A stretch of DNA of 64,000 nucleotides from assembly GCF_001592305.1 (NCBI RefSeq), contig NZ_BCWR01000006.1, positions 124,001 to 188,000 on the forward strand, read 5' to 3'. This DNA is from Hydrogenophaga taeniospiralis CCUG 15921. Lineage in GTDB: Bacteria; Pseudomonadota; Gammaproteobacteria; Burkholderiales; Burkholderiaceae_C. Positions 42,661 through 53,979 of this stretch are shown piece after piece; position 1 is the stretch's first letter, and each line of letters begins with the position of its first letter. A program made the translations under genes and the position numbers. Under the pieces are notes generated by a model. It saw nothing but the letters and a program-made list of their open reading frames with translations. It was not told the DNA's origin and did no database searches.

Positions 42661-44799
42661 TCAGCCTTTGTCCAGGCCATTCATCAGGGTCCGCAGGGCA
42701 CTCTTCTGGGCCTCGGTGCCGTCGCGCATGACCTTGCTCAGCAGGCCCGCCACGCTGAGGTTCTGGATCTCGCTGGACGAGCCACCGAGCGCACCCAGCA
42801 GGCTCTGCAGATCGGGCACCACGTCGCGTTCGCCCGCGAGCTGGTCCTTGAACGCCACCTGCAGCGTCTTGCTCTTGTTCACCACTCCGTCGATGCCCTT
42901 GCCCACGGCCAGCGCGCCGACGAAGCGGTCGAAGTAATCGCCCTGCCCGCCCACGATGTCGATCTTGGCGTTGGCCATGGCGGCACCCAGCACCTCGGCC
43001 TGTTCGCGCGCGATGGCGGTCTGCGCGTCGATGCCCTTGACGGTTTCCACGTGCGCCTTCTCCAGCTGCATGCGGAACTCTTCGTGGGCGCGGGTCTGGC
43101 CGCTCATCGCGCTCATGGCCTCGAACTTCTCGCGCAGGCCCTTGGCCTCAGCCTGGAAGCGCGCCTCGATGGTGGCGGCGTCGGCCTGGCCGGCCTTGAC
43201 CACGGCGTCGGCATCGGCCAGGCGCACCTGCACCTCGGCCAGACCCAGCTTTTCCTTGCCGCTGGCTTCGGCTTCCATCTTGGCGCGCACGCCCACGGCC
43301 TCGGCCTGCGAGCGCAGCTCGATCACCTGGGCCTCGGCCTGGCCTTCCTTCAGCATGGCCTCGGCACCGGCGGCGCGCACATGCACCTCGGCCATGCCCT
43401 GTTTCTCCACCGCGTCGGCGTTGACCATGGTGACCTTGGCCGCGGCCAGGCCCGGCGCGGCGGTGAGCGCTTCCAGGCCTTCGGCTTCGCGCTTCTTGGC
43501 CTCGGACTCCTTCTCGGCCACCTTCAGGCGCGCCTCGGCCAGCGTGGTCTCTTCGGTGGCCTTGTGGCGCGCCTTGCGCTCCTGCGCCTCGGCGGCCTTC
43601 ACCTCGATGATCAGTTTTTCTTCGGCCTGGCCCTCGGCCATGATCACGGTGGACTGCTTGGTGCGGTCGGCCTCGGCCACCACACGCAGTTCCTTGATGG
43701 CTTCCTCCTGCTCGGCCACCGTGCGCTCGACCACGATGCGCTCGCGGATCACGTCGGCGATCGCTTTCTTCTGCACCTCGACCGCCTTGTCCTTCTCGAT
43801 CTTCTGCAGGGTCACTTCCTTCTCGCGGTCCACCACCTCCAGCTCGCGGGCGCGGATCACTTTTTCTTCCTCGATGGCCACCGCACGCTTGCGGTTGTTC
43901 TCTGCCACTTCCTTCTCGCGCAGCACGTTCTCCTGCTGCACCGAGACCGCTTGCTCGGCCTGCAGGCGGGCCAGCTCGGACTTGGTTTTTTCCTCGGACT
44001 GGATCTTCAACGTTTCGGCCTCTTCGCGGGCCTTGACCGTGGCCACCTCGCGCGACTGGCGGGCCTGGGCATCGGCGGCCTGGCGCTCCAGCTCCAGCAG
44101 GGCCTCCTGCGTTTCCACGTTCTTCTTCTTGATCTGCATCTCTTCGTTGCGGCGCAGCTCGTTGGTGCGCACGTGCTCCACCGCCGTCAGCTCGGTGATC
44201 TTCTTGATGCCCTGTGCGTCCAGGATGTTGTTGGCGTCGAGCTTGGAGAGCGGGGTCTGCTCCAGGAAGTCGATCGCCGCGTCGTCGAGCACGTAGCCCG
44301 AGAGGTCGTTGCCGATCTGGGCAATGATCTCGTCGCGGAAGCGGTCGCGTGCCTGGTACAGGTCCACGAAGTCCATCGCCTTGCCCACGGTCTTGAGCGC
44401 TTCGGAGAACTTGGCCGAGAACAGCTCTTCCAGCGTGTCCTGGTTGGAGGCGCGCTCGCAGCCAATGGCCTGCGCCACCTTGAGCACGTCGTCGGCGGTC
44501 TTGTTCACGCGCACGAAGAACTTGACCTTGATGTCGGCGCGGATGTTGTCGCGGCAGATCAGGCCTTCATTGCCCGAACGGTCGATGTCGATGGTCTTGA
44601 CCGAGATCTCCATCAGCTCGGCCTTGTGGATGATGGGGTAGACCATGCGGCCGGTGAAGGTCACCTCGGGCTCGGCGCGCAGGGTGTTGATGATCAGCGC
44701 GTGGCCCTGTTCGATCTTGCGATAGAACTTGGCGAACATCACGATGAAGCACAGCAGGAAGAAGGCTGCGATGCCGGATGAAATGAGGATCGGCTCCAT
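42661..44799 (-). CDS. flotillin-like SPFH/band-7 membrane protein (YqiK type)
   Basis: A 712-residue membrane scaffold protein. One N-terminal membrane helix (about 5-24), an SPFH domain (about 25-200: FYRKIEQGHALIINTL..., VKFFVRVNKTADDVLKVAQA, each in part) and a very long alanine/glutamate-rich coiled coil (about 210-600), then a C-terminal helical region. Such proteins form microdomain-associated cages at the inner membrane. The start MEPILISSGIAAFFLL at 44799 has AAGGGACA upstream. The YqiJ gene precedes it, the standard yqiJ-yqiK pairing. Confidence 0.92.
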   Translation of the reverse strand: MEPILISSGIAAFFLLCFIVMFAKFYRKIEQGHALIINTLRAEPEVTFTGRMVYPIIHKAELMEISVKTIDIDRSGNEGLICRDNIRADIKVKFFVRVNKTADDVLKVAQAIGCERASNQDTLEELFSAKFSEALKTVGKAMDFVDLYQARDRFRDEIIAQIGNDLSGYVLDDAAIDFLEQTPLSKLDANNILDAQGIKKITELTAVEHVRTNELRRNEEMQIKKKNVETQEALLELERQAADAQARQSREVATVKAREEAETLKIQSEEKTKSELARLQAEQAVSVQQENVLREKEVAENNRKRAVAIEEEKVIRARELEVVDREKEVTLQKIEKDKAVEVQKKAIADVIRERIVVERTVAEQEEAIKELRVVAEADRTKQSTVIMAEGQAEEKLIIEVKAAEAQERKARHKATEETTLAEARLKVAEKESEAKKREAEGLEALTAAPGLAAAKVTMVNADAVEKQGMAEVHVRAAGAEAMLKEGQAEAQVIELRSQAEAVGVRAKMEAEASGKEKLGLAEVQVRLADADAVVKAGQADAATIEARFQAEAKGLREKFEAMSAMSGQTRAHEEFRMQLEKAHVETVKGIDAQTAIAREQAEVLGAAMANAKIDIVGGQGDYFDRFVGALAVGKGIDGVVNKSKTLQVAFKDQLAGERDVVPDLQSLLGALGGSSSEIQNLSVAGLLSKVMRDGTEAQKSALRTLMNGLDKG

Positions 44800-44873
44800 G
44801 AATGTCCCTTGTGGTGTGGGTGGGGTGAGATGAAGAAAGAAGACGTTGGGGCGGTGTGTGCGGCGAGCGCCGC

Positions 44874-45509
44874 TCAGGGTTCGCCCCGGATGAGGTAACG
44901 GTTCGCGGCGGCGTCGTATTCCAGGATGTAGGCCGGCATGCCCTTGGTCAGGGTGTTGGGGGTCTCGGCGTGCACCTGAATCTGCAGGTTGGCGCCGCGC
45001 TGGGCCACCTCGGCATGGCCGTGGCGCTCGTCCACGCGCTGGCTCATCACGGTGCAGGTCTGGCCGACCAGGCTGGCGTTGCCCATGGCTTGGTGGGTGA
45101 CGAACAGGCCGCGCAGGGGCCGCACCAGCAGCGCGGTGACGAAGATCGCCAGCGCCACGCTCAGCAGCAGCACGCCGGTGCCGACCACGACGTGCAACAG
45201 CAGCGTGGGCACCCAGGGCATCAGCCACTCGCCAGCCAGGCAACTGAGCGTCCAGGCCACCAGCACCAGCAGGCTCACCACGATGGAGAAGGGCACGCCG
45301 CTCAGGCCCAGCGCCATCACGTAGCCGGCCAGCGTGGAGAGCTCGCCCGCGTCGCCCTCGGTCTGTGGCGCGAGTTCCAGGTCAATGCCCGTGGACTCGA
45401 AGTCCACCCAGCCGACCAGGGCCAGCAGCCAGTACACCAGCACCACGAGCAGCAGGGCCGTGAGCACGGCGGTGGGGTACCCGATGGCAGCGTCTATGAA
45501 GCGGTCCAT
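44874..45509 (-). CDS. yqiJ: YqiJ-like membrane protein with C-terminal OB fold
   Basis: A 211-residue protein with three to four membrane helices in the first 135 residues (TAVLTALLLVVLVYWLLALV; VVSLLVLVAWTLSCLAG; LLLSVALAIFVTALLV) and a C-terminal OB-type/NfeD-like beta domain (about 145-211: NASLVGQTCTVMSQRVDERH, then LQIQVHAET and NRYLIRGEP). NfeD-type partners accompany flotillins. It lies between the RHH-like gene and the flotillin gene. Confidence 0.88.
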   Translation of the reverse strand: MDRFIDAAIGYPTAVLTALLLVVLVYWLLALVGWVDFESTGIDLELAPQTEGDAGELSTLAGYVMALGLSGVPFSIVVSLLVLVAWTLSCLAGEWLMPWVPTLLLHVVVGTGVLLLSVALAIFVTALLVRPLRGLFVTHQAMGNASLVGQTCTVMSQRVDERHGHAEVAQRGANLQIQVHAETPNTLTKGMPAYILEYDAAANRYLIRGEP

Positions 45510-45579
45510 TCCGCTCCTCCCTCGTAGTTGATGGTTGTGAAACGCCGGCGCTGGGCCTGGCGATGGGTTTTTGTGAAAG

Positions 45580-45912
45580 CTATGGGTGTGGGTCCGGTGA
45601 CTGGGCGAAACGGATCAGCTCCTGCGTCACCCGCTCCTTGATCGCCAGCCGGTCGTCCGCCGGCAGGCCGTAGCGCCCGGCCAGCAGTTCGTAGTCCTGG
45701 CTGGTCAGCGACACCGTCAGGCGGGGCCGTTTGGGCCGGGTGGCGCTGGACAGCTTCAGCAGCTGGCGGATCTGGTCGGAGGTGGACAGGTTGTTGTGGA
45801 AGGCGGCGGTGCGCACGGCGTCGAGCACGGCCTGCTCCACGTCGAAAGCCACTTGCACCGCGCGCAGGGCATCGTCGGAACCGCTCCAGCGAGCGGGCTT
45901 GCGCGCCACCAT
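45580..45912 (-). CDS. small ribbon-helix-helix-like protein in the PspA operon
   Basis: A 110-residue protein. The central LDAVRTAAFHNNLSTSDQIRQLL resembles a ribbon-helix-helix DNA-binding unit, and a second similar stretch (RLTVSLTSQDYELLAGRYGL) follows. No known family name comes to mind. The start overlaps the PspA stop by one base (ATGA), so translation is coupled. It may regulate the operon or act as an adaptor; both are guesses. Confidence 0.72.
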   Translation of the reverse strand: MVARKPARWSGSDDALRAVQVAFDVEQAVLDAVRTAAFHNNLSTSDQIRQLLKLSSATRPKRPRLTVSLTSQDYELLAGRYGLPADDRLAIKERVTQELIRFAQSPDPHP

Positions 45913-46649
45913 CAGTCGGCCGCCTGCGCCGGATCGTTGCCGGGCGTGCCCTGGGCACCCTGGGCGCGGCGGGCGCGAATGCGGTCCATCACCTGTTGCT
46001 GGCGCTTCGCTGCCTCGCCGATGCCGGCGGCCGCCAGCTTCTGGTCCAGCGCGTCGCCGCCCAAGGCCTGTTCGAGCTGCTCGGCGGCGCTCATGCGGTC
46101 GGCCAGCTCTTCGTGCCGCTGCCGGATGCGCTCCAGCGACTCGCGCGCGCTCACCAGGCGCGAGCCGCCCTGCGTGATGTTTTCCGAGATGGAGCGCGTG
46201 GCGCGGTAGACGCTTTCGGTGGTCCTGGCCACGCCGATCTCGCGCTCGTGCTCCCGAATGCGGGCCTCGGCGGACTTGATCAACTCCTTCAGGCGCGTCA
46301 CCTGCGCCTCGCCGGCCGCGTGGGCACGGGTCTGCGCCTGCAGCTCCTGCTCGACCGCGCCGACCTTGCCGGCCACCTCTTCGGCGAGCGCCTCCTGGGC
46401 CTTGTCCAGCGCCTCGACGGCCAGCGCCTCGTAGCGGTCGATGTCGGCTTGCAGGCGCTCGATCTGGCGCGCGCTCTGCATCTGCCGGGCCATCACACCG
46501 GCCAGCTCGTCCCTGGCCTGGGCAACGCTGTGTCTGGCGTCCAGGATTTCCTGTTCGTAGATGCGGGTGGCGTTGGCATCGACCACGCTCTCGCCGATTT
46601 CCCGCACGCTGCCGTGCAGCAGGGTCATGACTTTCTTGATCACGGACAT
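45912..46649 (-). CDS. PspA/IM30 family protein (YjfJ-like)
   Basis: A 245-residue, almost wholly helical coiled-coil protein of the PspA/IM30/ESCRT-III-like superfamily. Landmarks are an amphipathic N-terminus (MSVIKKVMTLLHGSVREIGE), the ARHSVAQARDELAGVMARQM region and IRERQEE-like RIRQRHEELADRMSAAEQ. It binds and remodels stressed membranes. It follows the DUF2170 gene, the pairing seen in E. coli yjfIJ, and precedes flotillin genes. Cytoplasmic, membrane-peripheral. Confidence 0.93.
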   Translation of the reverse strand: MSVIKKVMTLLHGSVREIGESVVDANATRIYEQEILDARHSVAQARDELAGVMARQMQSARQIERLQADIDRYEALAVEALDKAQEALAEEVAGKVGAVEQELQAQTRAHAAGEAQVTRLKELIKSAEARIREHEREIGVARTTESVYRATRSISENITQGGSRLVSARESLERIRQRHEELADRMSAAEQLEQALGGDALDQKLAAAGIGEAAKRQQQVMDRIRARRAQGAQGTPGNDPAQAAD

Positions 46650-46674
46650 GGCGTTTTCCTCCCGGGGTATGGCG

Positions 46675-47091
46675 TTACTTCAGGTACTCGGACAAGGCGC
46701 TGAGCGCGTCGAGTGCGTTGTCGCTGAGCACGGCCACCTCTTTGGCGATGTCTTCCACCCGGGCATCGCGGCCCAGCGCCCCCAGCAGCACATAGCGGTC
46801 ACCCACCCGGCCGAACGACGACAGCGGCACCGAGGGGTTGAGGTCGAGCAGGGTCTGCAGCAGCTCCATGCGCCGCTCCGGCAGCACCTCGTCGTCGGCC
46901 CAGAGGTAACACAGGCAGAGCATCTGCGCGTCCGAGCAGGTGATGTAGATCGGCAGCTCCTGCCGGTCTTCGATGCTGACCTGCACCACCGGCACGTCGC
47001 CGGGAATGGGCTGCAGGTCCACCACCAGGCCGCCCATCGCGTCGGCGGTCAGCGTGTCCAGCCCCTTCAATTGCGCCAGCAGTGTTTTCAT
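46675..47091 (-). CDS. DUF2170 (YjfI-like) protein, first gene of the PspA operon
   Basis: A 138-residue protein of the YjfI/DUF2170 family: QVSIEDRQELPIYITCSDAQ, then LCLCYLWADDEVLPERRMELLQ and LLDLNPSVPLSSFGRVGDRYVLLGAL (each in part). The family is found almost only beside PspA homologues. It is the promoter-proximal gene of eight, with a strong sigma-70 promoter at 47135-47163. Biochemical role unknown; an adaptor between PspA and its partners is assumed. Confidence 0.9.
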   Translation of the reverse strand: MKTLLAQLKGLDTLTADAMGGLVVDLQPIPGDVPVVQVSIEDRQELPIYITCSDAQMLCLCYLWADDEVLPERRMELLQTLLDLNPSVPLSSFGRVGDRYVLLGALGRDARVEDIAKEVAVLSDNALDALSALSEYLK

Positions 47092-47134
47092 GGCCCCCTC
47101 ACCTCATCGGCGGTGTTTTTGATGAATGGGCGCA

Positions 47135-47163
47135 AGGATAGGTGGGCCGACATATCATGTCAA
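47135..47163 (-). promoter_or_regulatory. strong sigma-70 promoter with palindrome for the PspA operon
   Basis: On the minus strand TTGACA (plus 47158-47163) and TATCCT (47135-47140) are 17 bases apart, about 45 bases before the DUF2170 start. The interrupted palindrome GACAT-ATC-ATGTC (47149-47161) overlaps the -35 box and may be an operator. A second TTGACA lies 24 bases further upstream. There is no sigma-54 element, so control differs from the enterobacterial psp operon. Confidence 0.75.
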
Positions 47164-47302
47164 CACACTTTTTTACATTCGTGTCAAACGCGCACCAGGG
47201 GACCGGCCTGGTGCGTCAGTGTGTGGGGGGTGACCGCTGGACCGACGCGGTTTCGGGCACCGTCGGGGCGGTCGCGGGCAGGGGTGGCGGGCTCGCAGCC
47301 CC

Positions 47303-47722
47303 TCAGTTCAGCCCGTCCAGGGCCTTGTTGAGATCGGTGCTGATGTCGAGCCGGGCCGGCCACCACTGGCCGTCGCTGCTCTTGTAGAAATAGGCGCTCC
47401 AGATCAGCGGCGTCTGCGGGTATTTGCCCAGGTACATCAGGCGCGTGAGGGACGGGGCGACGCTCCATTCCCGCACCTTCTCGAAACCGCTCGTGCTGCC
47501 CAGCGTGGGCAGCACGGTCTTGAGCTGCTGCTGCATCATGAGGATCTGCGGCATGGCCACGCCGGCCCCCGGACTGGGCCGGAAAAACGCCTGCACCGCC
47601 GGCTCTACCCCCTGTTGCTCCAGCTGGAGCAGGAAACCCTCCATCTGCTCCGTGGGTGTGGCCGCGCGGGCCACGGCCGTGAGGCCCCACAAGGCGAACC
47701 CGATCACCATGCTCTTTTTCAT
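47303..47722 (-). CDS. small periplasmic protein of unknown function
   Basis: A 139-residue protein with a signal peptide (about 1-21, MVIGFALWGLTAVARA). The mature part has a helical N-terminus (TEQMEGFLLQLEQQGVEPAV), a PQILMMQQQLKTVLPTLG stretch, and a beta-rich end (LIWSAYFYKSSDGQWWPARL). I do not recognise the family. GGGAGGT lies six bases before the ATG at 47720-47722. It is about 140 bases downstream of the zinc-ribbon gene on the same strand. Confidence 0.75.
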   Translation of the reverse strand: MKKSMVIGFALWGLTAVARAATPTEQMEGFLLQLEQQGVEPAVQAFFRPSPGAGVAMPQILMMQQQLKTVLPTLGSTSGFEKVREWSVAPSLTRLMYLGKYPQTPLIWSAYFYKSSDGQWWPARLDISTDLNKALDGLN

Positions 47723-47864
47723 CGCTGGACCTCCCTGGTCGTGTCCGTGTTGGACGCCCCCATGGTAGCGATTCGGACCCGCGGGACAAGCCTGCCCCTT
47801 CCTTGACCCTTCCCCTGCCCGGGCACGATGCCGCCGGCCCGCGCCAGGCAGCCCGCGAAGGGGC

Positions 47865-48782
47865 TCAGTTGGCCAGCTTGCGGCGGGTCGCTTCTTCCAT
47901 TTCGCGGAACCGGACGCAGATCGGGTCGCTGGCGAAAGAGGGCTTGCGGCACTCGCGGATGCGGCACAGGTCGCGGGCGAAGAAGTTGGTGCTGCCGGCG
48001 CAGGCGGCCTCCACCGTGGCGGCAGACGCCGCCAGAGGTGGGGCGGTTTCCGTTTTCGCTTCCGCTGGTGTCGCTGCCGTCGACGGCTGTGACGACGATG
48101 ACGCGGAGGCCGAGTGGGAGGCAGCGGCCGCCGCAGCCGCCGCGGCGGCTTCGGCACGGCGGCGGGCCAGCTCGGCGCGCCGCTGCTGCTCCGCCGCCAT
48201 GGCCACACGCCGCTGCTCCAGCGCGGCGGTGCGCTCCTTGTCCTCGCGCTCCAGGCGCTCCAGCGACAGGCGCAGACGCTCGGCCTCCGAGAGGTGGGTC
48301 GCGTCGCCGGGTGCTGGGGAAGTGGCGGCGGCGTCCGGAGCGACGGCGCTGGCGGGTGTGGCCTGGGCAGGGGCCGGTGTCGCGGGCCCGTTGGGCGACG
48401 TCGATGCCGGTACGGGCGCCGTGGCCTCAGCCGTGGCGGCCAGCGATGGCGACCCGTTGCTGTGGCTCAGCTTCCACCAGGTTCCGAGGCCCGCCAACAC
48501 CAGCACCAGCCCCGCCAGCAGGACACCGACGCGTTGCCGGGACCCACCCCCCGGCAGCTCGGGCATGGGATGAAAAGCCACCGACGGCGGAACCAGGGGC
48601 ACGCCGCAGGCCTGGCAGAAAAGGGCTTTGGCCGAGTTGCGCACCTTGCAGGTCGGGCAGATGTGTTCTGGCAGCACGCCACCGCGCGCCGAAGCCGGTT
48701 CTGGCGGCAATGGCGCAGCGCAGCCCCTGCAGAACTTCGCCTTGTTTCTGTTCTCTGTTCCGCAAGCCTTGCACACCGCCAT
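47865..48782 (-). CDS. double zinc-ribbon, single-TM protein with long coiled tail
   Basis: A 305-residue protein with the same plan as 33571-34032: two zinc ribbons (CKACGTENRNKAKFCRGC and CPTCKVRNSAKALFCQACG), a membrane helix (about 85-103, VGVLLAGLVLVLAGLGTWW), then a Pro/Ala/Thr-rich region, an Arg/Glu/Ala-rich helix (about 165-225) and a C-terminal cysteine-containing domain (CAGSTNFFARDLCRIRECRK...PICVRF). The last resembles periplasmic C-rich tails of unknown role. A link between cytoplasmic sensing and the envelope is inference. Confidence 0.8.
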   Translation of the reverse strand: MAVCKACGTENRNKAKFCRGCAAPLPPEPASARGGVLPEHICPTCKVRNSAKALFCQACGVPLVPPSVAFHPMPELPGGGSRQRVGVLLAGLVLVLAGLGTWWKLSHSNGSPSLAATAEATAPVPASTSPNGPATPAPAQATPASAVAPDAAATSPAPGDATHLSEAERLRLSLERLEREDKERTAALEQRRVAMAAEQQRRAELARRRAEAAAAAAAAAASHSASASSSSQPSTAATPAEAKTETAPPLAASAATVEAACAGSTNFFARDLCRIRECRKPSFASDPICVRFREMEEATRRKLAN

Positions 48783-48880
48783 GATCTACCCGTCACTTGA
48801 AGTCTGGGCACTTTCTAGCACAGTGCGCCCACGCTGTGGACCCGCAGGTGTTCGAGCGGAAGGATCACCCACACAAACGG

Positions 48881-51634
<2,754 letters not shown>

Positions 51635-51663
51635 GGGGCTCACCAGGGTTGCGGACAAAAACT

Positions 51664-51780
51664 GGTGAGCGCCGTTGGGGGTCTGTGTGACCGGCCGGGA
51701 CCATGTGACCCCGACGCCTCAAGCCTGACACCGGGTGCGGGCATCGGGACGATGCCCCCGGCGCTGCAGCGCTCCTTGAG
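51664..51780 (-). promoter_or_regulatory. S-adenosylhomocysteine (SAH) riboswitch
   Basis: On the minus strand the leader of metH reads CTCAAGGAGCGCTGCAGCGC (plus 51761-51780), a variable hairpin, CAGGCTTGAGG, a second variable hairpin, then CAACGGCGCTCACC (51664-51677). This is the conserved skeleton of SAH riboswitches: GAGCGC pairs with GCGCTC, and CTCAAG pairs with CTTGAG. These riboswitches raise expression of SAH-recycling genes such as ahcY and metH when SAH accumulates. A TAAAAT just upstream (51789-51794) may be the -10 box. Confidence 0.85.
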
Positions 51781-51827
51781 AGGGGGTGATTTTAGCCGCC
51801 AACGGCGCCAGGCATGACGCTGGTGCG

Positions 51828-53477
51828 ATGTTTGCTTGTGCTCCCGCCAACCACCCCACGCCCATGCCACCGCCCCACCGCACCGACCCCGACACCCCCG
51901 CCACCGACTGGCACGCCCAGGAGCTGCTGCTCATGCGCGAGGTGATGAAGCTGGTGGGCCGCAGCCTGGCGCCGGCTTTTGTGCTGCGCGAGATGCTGCA
52001 CCTGATGAGCGAGCTGCTGGGCCTGAACCGCGGGCGCATGGTGCTGGCCGACGAGGCCACGCCCGGCACATCGGGCGCCGAGCGCACCGCCTCGGTCCGC
52101 CACGCCTACGGCCTCACCGCCGAGGAAGCGGCGCGCGGTGTGTTCCGCTGGGGCGAAGGCATCACCGGCCGGGTGCTGGCCAGCGGGCTGCCCGCCATCG
52201 TGCAGGACGTGGACGCCGAGCCCTTGTTTCTCTTTCGCACCGTGGCCCGCGCCCAGCTGCCGCCGCAGACCGTGGCCTTCATCGCGCTACCGATCGAGGT
52301 GAACGGCGCCACCGTGGGCGTGCTGGCCTGCCACCGCATCCGCAGCCGCCAGCGCCACCTGAACGACGACCTGGCGCTGCTGCGCATCCTCGCCACTCTG
52401 GCCGGCCAGCTGCTGCAGCTGGAGCAGCTGGTGGCCGAAGAGCGGCGCCAGCTGGCCGCGCGCAACCAGGCGCTGGAGCACGCGCTCGACGTGGGCAGCG
52501 CGCGCTACGGGCTGATCGGCCGCTCGCCCGCGCTGCTGCGGGCGCTGGGCGAGCTGGAGCGCGTGTCGCAGTCGCAGGCCACGGTGCTGCTGCTGGGCGA
52601 GTCGGGCACCGGCAAGGAGCTGTTTGCGCGCGCGGTGCACCTGGCCAGCGGCCGGCGCGACCAGCCCTTCATCAAGGTCAACTGCTCGGCCATTCCGGAC
52701 ACGTTGTTCGAATCCGAGCTGTTCGGCTACGAGCGCGGCGCCTTCACCGGCGCGAGCACGGCGCGCGCCGGCTGGTTCGAGCAGGCCAACAGCGGCACGA
52801 TTTTTCTGGACGAGATCGGCGAGCTGCCGCTGGCCATGCAGAGCAAGCTGCTGCGCACCCTGCAGGAAGGCACGCTGGTGCGCCTGGGCGGCACGCGCGA
52901 GATCCGCGTCGACGTGCGGCTGGTCGCGGCCACCAACCGTGATCTGGCGCGCGAGGTGCAGGCCGGCGGCTTCCGGCAGGATTTGTATTACCGCCTCAAC
53001 GTGATCCCGATCCGCCTGCCCAGCCTGCGCGAGCGGCGCGAAGACGTGCGCGCGCTGGCCCTGCATTTTGTGAGCCGCGCCAACCAGGCGCACCAGCGCA
53101 ACGTGAACCTCGCGCCCGACGCGCTGGCGCGGCTGGAGGCGCACGACTGGCCCGGCAACATCCGCGAGCTGGGCAACCTGATCGAACGCCTGGTGCTGCT
53201 GGCCGACCACACGCTGGTGACCGCCGCGGCGCTGGAGCGCTTCATGCCCACCGCCCTGGACCGCGCGCCCCCGGCGCCCGCCTCGGCCCCGATCCCGCCC
53301 GCCCTGCCCGCAGCTGGTGGCCTGGTGCGCGACTACCTGAGCGCCACGTCACACGACGCGCAGACCTTGCAGGACGCGCTGACCCGCCACCAGGGCAACC
53401 AGTCGCGCGCGGCGCAGAGCCTGGGGCTCACGCTGCGGCAGTTCGGCTACCGGCTGCGCAAGGCGGGTTTGCGGTGA
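51828..53477 (+). CDS. NifA-type sigma-54-dependent activator (GAF-AAA+-Fis)
   Basis: About 549 residues. It has a GAF sensor domain (about residues 35-200), a AAA+ domain with Walker A GESGTGKE, the sigma-54-contacting loop ERGAFTGA and Walker [13 protein letters not shown], and a C-terminal Fis-type HTH ([23 protein letters not shown]) very like NifA. No nif genes are present. Start is uncertain: ATG at 51828 (given), ATG at 51864 or GTG at 51786; none has a clear ribosome site. The sigma-54 promoter at 56972 ahead of the rhodanese operon is the likely target, with an AT-rich island now between them. Signal unknown. Confidence 0.9.
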   Translation: MFACAPANHPTPMPPPHRTDPDTPATDWHAQELLLMREVMKLVGRSLAPAFVLREMLHLMSELLGLNRGRMVLADEATPGTSGAERTASVRHAYGLTAEEAARGVFRWGEGITGRVLASGLPAIVQDVDAEPLFLFRTVARAQLPPQTVAFIALPIEVNGATVGVLACHRIRSRQRHLNDDLALLRILATLAGQLLQLEQLVAEERRQLAARNQALEHALDVGSARYGLIGRSPALLRALGELERVSQSQATVLLLGESGTGKELFARAVHLASGRRDQPFIKVNCSAIPDTLFESELFGYERGAFTGASTARAGWFEQANSGTIFLDEIGELPLAMQSKLLRTLQEGTLVRLGGTREIRVDVRLVAATNRDLAREVQAGGFRQDLYYRLNVIPIRLPSLRERREDVRALALHFVSRANQAHQRNVNLAPDALARLEAHDWPGNIRELGNLIERLVLLADHTLVTAAALERFMPTALDRAPPAPASAPIPPALPAAGGLVRDYLSATSHDAQTLQDALTRHQGNQSRAAQSLGLTLRQFGYRLRKAGLR

Positions 53478-53566
53478 AGGCCAGGGTTGAAGGGTTGGGC
53501 TGAAAGCCGACGCAACGGATCTGTGACAGCATCAGGGCCATTGACCAAGACTTGCGAGAAGCCGCC

Positions 53567-53785
53567 ATGAAAACCATCGACGAAATGCTGAACCTGGCCT
53601 TGCTGACCCCCGATCAGCACCAACAAATCAGCCGCTGGATTGCGCAGGCCGCCTCGCCCGACGAGATTCTGAAGATGCCGCCCTTGCTGTGGCGGGCCGT
53701 CGAACGGGCCAGCGCGGTCATGGGCATCGACGAAGACCTGATGCGCCCGCCTGCGCTGGATGCTGATGATTTGGTTTGCGGATAG
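53567..53785 (+). CDS. small conserved-looking hypothetical protein
   Basis: A 72-residue acidic, helical protein (MKTIDEMLNLALLTPDQHQQ, then ISRWIAQAASPDEILKMPPL and LWRAVERASAVMGIDEDLM). It follows the sigma-54 activator by 89 bases on the same strand. GAGAAGC upstream of the ATG is a weak ribosome site. No family recognised. Base composition matches the host, so it is on the chromosomal side of the island boundary. Confidence 0.65.
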   Translation: MKTIDEMLNLALLTPDQHQQISRWIAQAASPDEILKMPPLLWRAVERASAVMGIDEDLMRPPALDADDLVCG

Positions 53786-53897
53786 GCGGCGCACCGGACG
53801 GGTCGCGGGGCGCTTCACCGGACAAGACGGTCGGGGCGAGCATGGCACTCATTGCCAGGAACGGTCATCCGTCCATCCATAAGCCGATGAACCCGTC

Positions 53898-53979
53898 GCA
53901 CAACGTTCGAGCTACGCGGGCGAGAGCGGTAGGACGCCAGACCAAGCTGGTGGCCTACCGACGGGCGCCGGAGTTAGGC
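53898..53979 (-). repeat. attC-like site at the island edge
   Basis: An 82-base imperfect palindrome. On the minus strand it begins with GCCTAAC (a perfect RYYYAAC) and ends GTTGTGC (GTTRRRY with one mismatch), with an inner stem GGTAGG/CCTACC. The stop codon TAA of the gene at 53974-54825 lies inside GCCTAAC, the classic position for an integron gene cassette. No integrase gene is in view. Pairing of the inner boxes is weak, so the call is tentative. Confidence 0.5.

Noticed and set aside
51828-53477. Nitrogen fixation regulator NifA proper
   Set aside because: The HTH is NifA-like, but no nif genes are present and the matching sigma-54 promoter leads a sulfur/redox operon, so the name nifA is not assigned.
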